From Pilimelia terevasa (GTDB lineage Bacteria; Actinomycetota; Actinomycetes; Mycobacteriales; Micromonosporaceae): 64,000 nucleotides of DNA. The stretch is taken from the NCBI RefSeq assembly GCF_014647915.1, contig NZ_BMQC01000003.1:248001-312000 (forward strand). The letters run 5' to 3'. The notes below the pieces were generated by a model. The model saw only the letters and a program-made list of their open reading frames with translations, searched no databases and was not told where the DNA came from. Made by a program: the position numbers and the translations under genes. Below are positions 42,189-49,157 of the stretch, piece by piece; position 1 is the first letter of the stretch, and each line of letters opens with the position of its first letter.

Positions 42189-42716
42189 GTGTCATCCTTC
42201 TGCGTTGGCCTGGTAGCCGGCGGCCTGGTGGCTGCGGCGTTCTACCTGATTGTCGGTTCGCTGCTGCGGCCGGTTCTGCCCGTGTGGGCGCGGCTCGGTC
42301 TCATTGCGCCGTTCCTCGTCTTCATCCTGCTCCGTGAGTACGGTCACTTCTCCCATGTTCGGATGCCCGAGAATCGCCGCCTCGTCCCTATCACGGTATT
42401 TCGCTTCGGGGATGTGTTCGGCCCCTTTCAGTTTGGCCTTGAGATGGGCACCGGGGCTCGGACCTACCTTCCGAGCGGACTGCCCTACGTCGTCGCACTG
42501 GCAGTGGCCTTTTTCGCTGACATACCGCTTGCCGCTCTTGCTGGGATCGGCTTCGGTCTTGGTCGCGGATACATGGCCGTCGCCAGCGCGCTGTACACGC
42601 GAGACGGTAGCCAGTGGAGCGACGACTGGGACGACCGTCATCGGCAGTTGGTGACCACGACGGTGGTCACGTTCACTGTCGCCGCCTGCGTCGCCATCTG
42701 GACCACCCTGACCTAA
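42189..42716 (+). CDS. Polytopic membrane protein of unknown family
   Basis: The 175-residue protein has about five membrane helices (near 2-24, 32-52, 96-112, 113-128 and 150-172). The loop F-G-P-F-Q-F-G-L-E-M-G-T-G-A-R-T-Y-L-P-S-G-L-P-Y looks like a conserved signature. The end of the third loop is Asp/Trp-rich. GTG at 42189 follows GCGAGG by 7 bases. It is the last gene of the MauD-like cluster and takes the place MauE-like proteins hold elsewhere, but the sequence does not look like MauE. Confidence 0.55.
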   Translation: MSSFCVGLVAGGLVAAAFYLIVGSLLRPVLPVWARLGLIAPFLVFILLREYGHFSHVRMPENRRLVPITVFRFGDVFGPFQFGLEMGTGARTYLPSGLPYVVALAVAFFADIPLAALAGIGFGLGRGYMAVASALYTRDGSQWSDDWDDRHRQLVTTTVVTFTVAACVAIWTTLT

Positions 42717-42762
42717 CTTTGGAAGACCCACGCAACATCTATATGAAAGGGTTTAGAGCACA

Positions 42763-43401
42763 ATGAAAAAAACGTTCATCGGTGGCGCACTCGCCGCTGC
42801 CCTGCTCGGCACCGCGGCGCTCCCAGCTTCCAGTGCCGCGGCCTCCCCGGCCGACGAGTTGGGCGTGTCACTCAAAAGAAACTTCGGCTCTGGCTGCGCC
42901 GAGACGGACGGAAACAAGACGCCGCTTCCCGCGATCACCGACGACAAGAAAGGAATTTCGATCAAGTACGCCGGCTTCTTCGCCGTAACTCCCGTCCCAG
43001 CCGGTCAGCGCAGTGTTTCCTGCAACGTGATCCTTGAGGTCACCTACCCACAGGGAAAGACGTTCATCGTCAAGGACAGCAGGTGGATCGGCTACGTGGC
43101 CACGCATGCGAGAGCCAAAGCCGAGCTGAACGCCACCTACTATTTTGGGCCGGACCAACCCCTCGGAATCTACCTCAAGCGATTCGGCAGCAGCCTGCCC
43201 GGCCAGAGCTGGAACGGCAGCCAGGTAGCGACCGAATTGACGCCCGCGCCGTGCGGATCGAGGAGCACCACCGTTACGTTGAGGACGACACTCACTGTCG
43301 ACCCTGGCGCACAGCCCACTGAGGACAAAGCGATGCTCTCACTCAACTACGCCGAACACAAGGCGAGCAGCGAACTGGGAATCGAGATGAGAAATTGCTA
43401 G
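42763..43401 (+). CDS. Secreted four-cysteine protein 1, DUF4360-like
   Basis: The 212-residue product has a clear Sec signal (M-K-K-T-F then a hydrophobic core, cleavage near A-A-A-S-P at 25-30). Mature cysteines are Cys45 (G-S-G-C), Cys87 (V-S-C-N-V), Cys164 and Cys212 (last residue), spacings 42/77/48. The V-T-Y-P-Q-G-K-T-F segment with a later Y-Y-F-G-P matches the DUF4360 type of all-beta secreted protein. The ribosome site is poor. Lys-rich, and lower in G+C than core genes. Confidence 0.7.
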   Translation: MKKTFIGGALAAALLGTAALPASSAAASPADELGVSLKRNFGSGCAETDGNKTPLPAITDDKKGISIKYAGFFAVTPVPAGQRSVSCNVILEVTYPQGKTFIVKDSRWIGYVATHARAKAELNATYYFGPDQPLGIYLKRFGSSLPGQSWNGSQVATELTPAPCGSRSTTVTLRTTLTVDPGAQPTEDKAMLSLNYAEHKASSELGIEMRNC

Positions 43402-43465
43402 AAAATCGGCGTCTCGGAACTTTATCCTACGTCCGAGGTGCTTCCCGCGACGCCGCGGAGAAAGC

Positions 43466-44095
43466 ATGAAAAGCCTCCGAGTACTCGCCACTCTCTGCGT
43501 TCTCACACTCGCTGTCGCGTCTAGTGCCCCCGCCGATGCCGCTTTCGCCAATCCGGAAATCAACGTCGCCAAAGTCGGCGCGATGGGTTCCCACTGCAAA
43601 AACGAAAATGTCATCTGGGAGTTTGACAAACCAACCAATCTACTCCGGGTCGTCTACACTGATTTTTATTCGTGGACGAACGAGGCGCAGAGAGAGACGC
43701 TCGCCAACTGCATCATCGTGTACCACATGAAAATCAGCAAGGGTTGGCAGATTGTCGGCCAGTATCTTTCCCTATACGCAGAGACGGCCCTGCCGGAGAC
43801 CGGGCGCGCTACGGTCGGCATGGAGTTGCGGTATCCAGGTGCTGACGGCTCCACTCAGGTAGCCGGGATCGGGGCACGGCGAACGGAGCCGGGCTTCGGC
43901 CGGCTCACGCCTGGCCAGGCGCAGCAGATGAGCGGTACGCCGTGCGACGGACAGGCGGTGGAGGTTGTCATGGAGACAACGGCCACCACGTACTTCGACG
44001 CCAAGCCGGGAGAAGCACATATAACGATCAGCGACCTCCACGCAGACTCCCGCGATCCGGCAAGCAAAGTGGGACTTTATGCCAGGAAGTGCTGA
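43466..44095 (+). CDS. Secreted four-cysteine protein 2, DUF4360-like
   Basis: The 209-residue product has a Sec signal (cleavage near A-D-A-A at 23-26) and cysteines 44 (G-S-H-C), 82, 160 (G-T-P-C) and 209 (last residue), spacings 38/78/49. The first half is rich in aromatic and Asn/Lys residues. GGAGA lies 4 bases before the ATG. Part of its coding sequence (43621-43680) is only 26 G+C in 60 bases, far below core level, which suggests recent import. Confidence 0.7.
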   Translation: MKSLRVLATLCVLTLAVASSAPADAAFANPEINVAKVGAMGSHCKNENVIWEFDKPTNLLRVVYTDFYSWTNEAQRETLANCIIVYHMKISKGWQIVGQYLSLYAETALPETGRATVGMELRYPGADGSTQVAGIGARRTEPGFGRLTPGQAQQMSGTPCDGQAVEVVMETTATTYFDAKPGEAHITISDLHADSRDPASKVGLYARKC

Positions 44096-44222
44096 GCGCT
44101 CCATGACGGCCTGGGGATCACCGTCGGCGACGCCGCGGTTGCTTTCATTCGACTCGATCCTGCTGTATCCGAGTTGAACTGGCACCCATGCACCACACGG
44201 TAGGCCGAGCGAAAGGACCATG

Positions 44223-44861
44223 ATGCGGACATTGGCAATCGTTTTCAGCGTGGGCATGATGATAACTGCGGCGCCCCAGGCCGCAGTCGCCTCTTCCCGA
44301 CCCGATGATGTTCCACCGGTAGTCGAGTTCAAGCCGGAGACCTTCAGATTCATCGGTGAGGGCTGCAAGGACGCGCAGTCGATCATTGGTGGCGTGACGC
44401 CAGACAAGCGCAGTCTTCACATCGGCTACCTCCACGTCGACCCCGTCTCCACCACGCCGACTCCCCGCAAAATCGATTGCTGGGTGATCGGTCGGATCAA
44501 CATCTCTCCGGGATGGCAACTTGAGGTCACCAAACTCACCCTGAGCGGCCGGACCACCATCCGCGGCGGTAGCGCGGAAGCCAAGGGGCAAATCGCCATC
44601 GCCGGGCCATCTGGCGGTCGAATCGTGTCGGCCGCGACTCCCGTCATGGAGCAGAACGTCGAGAGCCGGCCATTCAGCGTGGACTCCGACCCGGATGCCA
44701 GCACCGGTGTCAGCCCGTGCGCGGAGAAAATCGCCTTCGACCTCAGGGTCGCGGCCACGGCGACCGGTGGATCTGACGTCCGGGCTCAGATCTGGCTTAC
44801 CCACGCATCGGCGACCACCTATGCACTGAGGTATCAGCGATGCATCACCCAGAAGGGTTAG
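44223..44861 (+). CDS. Secreted four-cysteine protein 3, DUF4360-like
   Basis: The 212-residue product has a Sec signal (cleavage near A-V-A-S-S at 21-25) and cysteines 48 (G-E-G-C-K-D), 86 (I-D-C-W), 166 (S-P-C) and 207, spacings 38/80/41. P-G-W-Q-L-E-V follows the second cysteine at the distance seen in its neighbours. AAGGA precedes ATG 44223 by 5 bases; the ATG at 44220 is nearly on the site. A 120-base spacer before it has no clear terminator, so co-transcription with gene 2 is possible. Confidence 0.7.
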   Translation: MRTLAIVFSVGMMITAAPQAAVASSRPDDVPPVVEFKPETFRFIGEGCKDAQSIIGGVTPDKRSLHIGYLHVDPVSTTPTPRKIDCWVIGRINISPGWQLEVTKLTLSGRTTIRGGSAEAKGQIAIAGPSGGRIVSAATPVMEQNVESRPFSVDSDPDASTGVSPCAEKIAFDLRVAATATGGSDVRAQIWLTHASATTYALRYQRCITQKG

Positions 44862-44865
44862 AGAG

Positions 44866-45507
44866 ATGGGACATCACATCGCTGGGCGGGTAGTGGTCAC
44901 GGTCGTCGCGACGGCCGCCGCGGTCACGACGGTGATTCCTGCCGCGGCGGCGGCAACCGTCGAGGGTTCGCGCACCACCACCGCAGTACCGCCCGGCGCA
45001 TCGATCACGCTCACGCACTTTGGCAGAGAGGGATGCAACAAGGACAACACCAATGTCAACGTGACAGAAGATGGGACTCGTATCGTCGCCCAGTTTCGTG
45101 GTCTGCGCGTGCGGAACGGCACCAGCCCCAGGGAGTACCGCAGTACCTGCGCGATCCGGGCCAACTTCGCCGTTCCGGCCGGGTGGCGGTTCGCGCCCCG
45201 CACCGCCCGGGTGGCGGGAGCGTCCAGTGTCGTCGGTGCCGGCAGAGTGAAGGCGGAGACAGCGTTCTACAGCCCCCGCGTGAAGATGAGCATCGGTCAG
45301 TCGTACCTGACAGCCGATGACTCAGGCGCCATCTGGACCCGCCAACACCAGCTCGGGGATCGCGTCTTCACCGAGTGCGGGGTACCGATCCACTATCTCA
45401 TGATGGTGAGCGCCGAAGCGAAACAGAACGACCCCGCCGCACCGGCATGGCTCGACATCTCCCGGTGGGATGTATCGCTGTCCGACCTCGAGTGGCGGGA
45501 GTGCTGA
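44866..45507 (+). CDS. Secreted four-cysteine protein 4, DUF4360-like
   Basis: The 213-residue product has a Sec signal (Ala/Val core, cleavage near residue 30) and cysteines 57 (G-R-E-G-C-N-K-D), 95, 171 and 213 (last residue), spacings 38/76/42. It shares G-R-E-G-C-N-K-D, F-R-G-L-R, C-A-I, G-W-R-F, A-R-V-A-G and S-R-W-D-x-S-L-S-D with gene 5 at 45790: a recent duplicate pair. It starts 4 bases after the previous stop, so it is cotranslated with gene 3. Confidence 0.72.
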   Translation: MGHHIAGRVVVTVVATAAAVTTVIPAAAAATVEGSRTTTAVPPGASITLTHFGREGCNKDNTNVNVTEDGTRIVAQFRGLRVRNGTSPREYRSTCAIRANFAVPAGWRFAPRTARVAGASSVVGAGRVKAETAFYSPRVKMSIGQSYLTADDSGAIWTRQHQLGDRVFTECGVPIHYLMMVSAEAKQNDPAAPAWLDISRWDVSLSDLEWREC

Positions 45508-45524
45508 TCTGCCGGGCTTCGGCA

Positions 45525-45720
45525 CCCGCAACTCGTGGTTCATCACCGCCAGAGTGTCCACGTCTACCGGACGAGCCGCTGGGTTGCCCGTCGGCAGGCG
45601 TCGGATGAGGGCGGTGCGCGATCCGCGCGTCGTGGCAGGAGAGGAGGGCGACGGCGTAGAGGTAGAGGTAGCCGTCAACCACGGCGGCGAGGCCGGCCAG
45701 GGTGGTGAAGCCCGGTAGCC
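45525..45720 (-). pseudogene. Possible degraded coding remnant
   Basis: On the minus strand, a stretch reading F-T-T-L-A-G-L-A-A-V-V-D-G-Y-L-Y-L-Y-A-V has core-like third positions (nearly all C or G), then passes in another frame into T-L-A-V-M-N-H-E-L-R-V-P-K-P-G before a stop. It has no start or ribosome site and lies between two array genes. A broken gene split by a frameshift would explain this, but the family is not recognisable. Confidence 0.25.
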
Positions 45721-45789
45721 GTCAGACCGGCTCCAGGCCGCCACCGGCTCCGGGCGTGTTCGAGAAGTGCACGCCGACTGGAGGTTCGT

Positions 45790-46437
45790 ATGCCACGCGC
45801 TAGCACACGCCTGCTGGTGGTTCTGCTCGCCCCGGCGATTGTCGGCATCCCGGCGGCTGCCGCGGGTGCGGCCCTGGTCGGCCGGGTGGGGGCGGGGTTC
45901 GTTCCCTCGGGAGCCCGGATGGAGTTGGCCGGTTTCGGCCGGGAGGGGTGCAACAAGGACGACACGACCATCGGTGTGTATGCAAAGGGCACCCGGTTGG
46001 TGGCGGGCTTCCGCGGACTGCGTGCGGTGAACGGCCCGAACGGGCTCGAGCGGGTCAGGAAGTGCGCGATCCAGTTGATGGTGCACAGCCCAGAGGGCTG
46101 GCGGTTCACTCCCTTGGGGGCCCGGGTCGCCGGGACGGCCTGGGTGGACGGAAAGCGGGTGGTCCGGGCGTCGACGACGCTGCGCCGCGAGATCGTGGAC
46201 CTTCCCTCCGGCAGCACCATCACGTTCGGGGCCGCGGACTCCGGTGCCTTGTGGAGCCGGCAGCAGTCCTTCGATCCGCCGATCGCGGTCCGTTGTGTGC
46301 CGACGAGCTGGTTGAGCATCTTCGTGGGGGCGGACGCGGCTCAGCCCGACGGGCCGCAGGCCCCTGCCGCGATCGAGATCTCCCGGTGGGACATGTCGCT
46401 GTCCGACTTCCGCTGGCAGAAGTGCGGCGACCGATAA
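45790..46437 (+). CDS. Secreted four-cysteine protein 5, DUF4360-like
   Basis: The 215-residue product has a Sec signal (cleavage near A-A-G-A-A at 24-28) and cysteines 54 (G-R-E-G-C-N-K-D), 92, 169 and 212, spacings 38/77/43. It is closest to gene 4 by the motifs they share. GGAGG is 5 bases before the ATG. It has higher G+C than genes 1-3 and is separated from gene 4 by 282 bases, so it probably has its own promoter. It is the last gene before the tRNA. Confidence 0.72.
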   Translation: MPRASTRLLVVLLAPAIVGIPAAAAGAALVGRVGAGFVPSGARMELAGFGREGCNKDDTTIGVYAKGTRLVAGFRGLRAVNGPNGLERVRKCAIQLMVHSPEGWRFTPLGARVAGTAWVDGKRVVRASTTLRREIVDLPSGSTITFGAADSGALWSRQQSFDPPIAVRCVPTSWLSIFVGADAAQPDGPQAPAAIEISRWDMSLSDFRWQKCGDR

Positions 46438-46535
46438 ATCTGGAGCGCCCCTCGGGCCGTGGCGACTGCCGGAGTCGCGCCCCGGTTGTGTCGGATGATC
46501 TTCGCCTAAAGTTCGTGCAGCTCAGAGGGTTCCTT

Positions 46536-46610
46536 TGGTGGGCCGCCAGGGACTCGAACCCTGAACCTACGGATTAAAAGTCCGCAGCTCTGCCATTGAG
46601 CTAGCAGCCC
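46536..46610 (-). tRNA. tRNA-Lys (anticodon TTT), CCA encoded
   Basis: On the minus strand the cloverleaf is complete: acceptor GGGCTGC/GCGGCCC (one G-T pair), D-stem GCTC/GAGC, anticodon stem GCGGA/TCCGT with loop CTTTTAA (anticodon TTT), variable AGGTT, T-stem CAGGG/CCCTG with TTCGAGT loop, discriminator A and encoded CCA at 46538-46536. The 3' end points toward the accessory segment, as expected if the tRNA served as an integration site. Confidence 0.95.
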
Positions 46611-47010
46611 CGACGCTACTGTTCCTGAACTCCGAGGCCACCACGGAGGTGTCCGCGTCTTCTGATCGCTCAGGAATGGCGTCAGCGTACCGCACCGCGG
46701 TAGATCATCCGGGCCTGCTGTTTCGGACGTGCACCGTCGTCTCGGGCACCTCGTCGGCCGGGGTGTGGTCGTTCGTGATCGTCTCGGTCGCCCGGCACAG
46801 GCCCGCGTGAGGTCGGGGTCGGTCTTGTCCTGGACGTGCCGCTGCCGGCACTACGCCAGCATCCCGGTTCGGCGACCGTTCGGGTCGGGCGGGCGCGGAG
46901 CGCGCTGTCGGCAGCGCGCAAATGTGCTCGCCTTCTCCGTCCTCTCTCCCACCCCTGGGTGCCCTAGCATCGGGGTTGGTCGATGACCTGTGGCCGTTGA
47001 GGGGAGTCCC
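46611..47010. other. Intergenic region between tRNA-Lys and the protease gene
   Basis: About 400 bases. The tRNA promoter must lie at its left end. Bases 46705-46860 hold a possible gene remnant. CCTAGCATCGG near 46969 contains a TAGCAT -10-like element that may serve the protease gene. No intact gene was found. Confidence 0.45.
46705..46860 (-). pseudogene. Possible gene remnant beside the tRNA
   Basis: The minus strand reads C-R-Q-R-H-V-Q-D-K-T-D-P-D-L-T-R-A, then after a frame change A-T-E-T-I-T-N-D-H-T-P-A-D-E-V-P-E-T-T and V-H-V-R-N-S-R-P-G before a stop. Composition and third positions look protein-coding in both parts, with a stop just upstream. A decayed 3' end of a gene, possibly from an old mobile element next to the tRNA, is one reading. 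No family was recognised. Confidence 0.28.
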
Positions 47011-47739
47011 ATGCTGGGTAAGGCAATGGCCGTGTCGGTGGCGTTGGCACTCGCCCTGTCCGCGGCCCCCGCGCCCGCCGCCCCGCCGGAGCGCATCGTC
47101 GGCGGCGCCGAGGTCGGCGACGACGTGCGGTTCGGCGCCGCGCTGCTGTGGACCGGCGTCGACCGCGTCCGGTGTACCGCGAGCGTCATCGGCGCCGGGT
47201 GGCTGCTGACCGCGCGGCACTGCCTGCCCGGCGTCGTCCCCGGGGCCGCGGGCACCTGGCCGATCATCGCCCGGGTGGGGCACCCCGAGCACGCCAGAGG
47301 CGAGGTCATCGTCGTGGAGAAGGCCGTCGAGCTGGCCAAGAAGGGCGACGGGCGGACCGTCGGCGACCTGGCCCTGCTCAAGCTCACGCGGCCGATCACC
47401 GACCCCAGCCCGGTACCGCTGGCCGACGCCGTCCCGACCGCGGGTCCCGGCGCCGTCTATGGCTACGGCTACGTCTGCGCCGAGCCGGACTGCCCGCTGG
47501 CGGCGCGGCTGAAGACCGCGACGGTCAACTACGTCGGCCCGCACGGCTACGACTACGAGGGCAACGCCGGGGCGCTGGCCGTGTCCAAGGGCAACGGCCA
47601 CCCGACCAACGGCGACTCCGGCGGTCCGCTGTTCCTGGGTGGGAAGGTCGTCGGGGTGGCCTCGCAGGGCAAGAACCCGGCGATGTACTCCCCGGTCCCG
47701 CCGCACCGCGCGTGGATCCGGTCGACCACCGGCATCTGA
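47011..47739 (+). CDS. Secreted trypsin-like serine protease (S1)
   Basis: The 242-residue product has a Sec signal (to about residue 25), the zymogen cleavage site E-R-I-V-G-G at 27-32 and the triad His70 (T-A-R-H-C), Asp119 (G-D-L-A-L-L-K) and Ser203 (G-D-S-G-G-P-L). The C-terminal G-V-A-S-Q-G is the usual final strand region. ATG at 47011 follows GGGGAG by 4 bases. Its stop codon (47737-47739) directly abuts the stop of the convergent operon. It is probably secreted as a self-activating protease. Confidence 0.88.
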   Translation: MLGKAMAVSVALALALSAAPAPAAPPERIVGGAEVGDDVRFGAALLWTGVDRVRCTASVIGAGWLLTARHCLPGVVPGAAGTWPIIARVGHPEHARGEVIVVEKAVELAKKGDGRTVGDLALLKLTRPITDPSPVPLADAVPTAGPGAVYGYGYVCAEPDCPLAARLKTATVNYVGPHGYDYEGNAGALAVSKGNGHPTNGDSGGPLFLGGKVVGVASQGKNPAMYSPVPPHRAWIRSTTGI

Positions 47740-49080
47740 TCAGGCGGCGCGACCGGCGGCGCCCGGTACGAGGAACGGTCCGGTGGTGCGGCACGCCGGG
47801 TTGGCCCCCATCCCCACGACCGCGCCGTCGCCGTAGGGCAGTGCGCGGATGTGCGACCCGGCGTACCCGTCCGGTGTCAGGAACACGTCCCACGCCGCCT
47901 TCCAGTCGGCCACCTCGCCGGTGTCCGGGTCGACGACCGGTTCGCGGCGGGGTACCACCCGCCGCTGCACCACGAAGCCGGCGTCGGCGCACTCGCCCAG
48001 GATCCGCGCCCACTCCCGGTCGTCGTACTCCCACCCGGCGTGGATGCCGGTGCCGGCGAAGTCCGCCCGCGGCTTGACGATCAACTGGTCGCGCTCGGCC
48101 CGGCACCGCTCGACCTGCGCCGCGGTCAGCGCGCGGGTCCACGGGAGCACCCGGTCGACCAGCTCCCGCTCGGCGTCGGTGCAGGCCGCCCGGCCGCGGT
48201 CGTCGGAGAGCAGCGCCAGGCAGCCCTTGTTGGCGTACAGCGAGCTGGCGAAGGTCGTGTACAGGACCACCCGGCCCTCCTCGTGGGCGCGCAGGATCGG
48301 CGCGATCGCGTCGGCGGCACCCGGCGCGCGGGCGATCTGCGCGGTGGAGAAGTACCGCAGCACGACATCGACGGGACGGCCGTCGAGCAGGATCCGGCCG
48401 CCGCGCTCGCTGACCTGGCCCACCTCGCCGACCAGCAGCTCGATGCCCAGGCCCCGCATCATCTCCTGGAACGAGAGCACCAGGTGCAGGTACGAGGACA
48501 GCCCGCCGTCGGCCTCCAGCAGCGCCACCACCGGCGGTGCGTCCCCGGCCACGGGCGCGGCGGCGGCGCGCAGGGCGGCGGCGACCCGCTCGCCGGTGTG
48601 CACGTAGGTGAGCCCGTGCCGGGCGGCGAAGTCCGCGAACTCCGGCACCTGGAGCAGCGCGCGCTGGATCTCCGCCCGGTCGGTGCCGCCCAGCTCGCTG
48701 CCGATGTTGAACTCCAGCAGCTTGAACCCGGTGCCGTCGTGGTAGATGTCGGCGCGGCCGTAGGGCACCGGGGGCGCGTCGCCGAAGCGGCGCATGAGGG
48801 CCGCCTGCGCCGGCGGGATGCCGAGGGCGTCGCAGTACGCGCCCAGGTCGCCGCCGAACAGCCGCTGCGGCACCTCGACCAGCAGGTCGAACAGCGCGCG
48901 CACGTCCGCCGCGAACCCGCGCATCTGGGCCTCGTCGACGAAGAACGGCCGGGGCAGCAGGCGGGTGCCGCACGAGGCGTGGAACAGCGGCGGGTACGGC
49001 GCGCGGGTGACCGCGGTGAGCAGGCCGCGGTCGCCGCCCAGGCACTGGGCGTTGAACTGCGCGGTGACGGCGTCGGTCAT
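47740..49080 (-). CDS. Permuted ATP-grasp-like protein (cluster gene 14)
   Basis: The 446-residue protein resembles the circularly permuted ATP-grasp group: an N-terminal helical part (R-A-D-I-Y-H-D-G-T-G-F-K-L-L-E-F-N-I-G-S near residue 105, which gives a metal-binding E-x-N), a central V-A-L-L-E-A-D-G-G region, then N-K-G-C-L-A-L-L and L-I-V-K-P-R-A-D-F-A-G-T-G-I-H as ATP contacts. Such enzymes ligate acids to amines. GAGGAG is 6 bases before the ATG, 77 bases after the exporter gene, so it is probably in the same operon. It may be the third ligase of the pathway. Confidence 0.65.
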   Translation of the reverse strand: MTDAVTAQFNAQCLGGDRGLLTAVTRAPYPPLFHASCGTRLLPRPFFVDEAQMRGFAADVRALFDLLVEVPQRLFGGDLGAYCDALGIPPAQAALMRRFGDAPPVPYGRADIYHDGTGFKLLEFNIGSELGGTDRAEIQRALLQVPEFADFAARHGLTYVHTGERVAAALRAAAAPVAGDAPPVVALLEADGGLSSYLHLVLSFQEMMRGLGIELLVGEVGQVSERGGRILLDGRPVDVVLRYFSTAQIARAPGAADAIAPILRAHEEGRVVLYTTFASSLYANKGCLALLSDDRGRAACTDAERELVDRVLPWTRALTAAQVERCRAERDQLIVKPRADFAGTGIHAGWEYDDREWARILGECADAGFVVQRRVVPRREPVVDPDTGEVADWKAAWDVFLTPDGYAGSHIRALPYGDGAVVGMGANPACRTTGPFLVPGAAGRAA

Positions 49081-49157
49081 GGGTCGCTCCTCGGGCTCGG
49101 CCGGCGCGGGGCGGTGCGGGTCGGGTGCCGGGTGTCGGGGCGGGTGGTCGGTGCTGG

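Noticed and set aside
42189-42716. Considered as MauE because of its place in a MauD-like cluster
   Set aside because: Helix number and the G-T-G-A-R-T-Y motif do not match what is known of MauE; left as an unknown membrane protein.
46729-46986. Plus-strand frame between the tRNA and the protease
   Set aside because: Arg/Cys-rich composition, no ribosome site and no recognisable motif.
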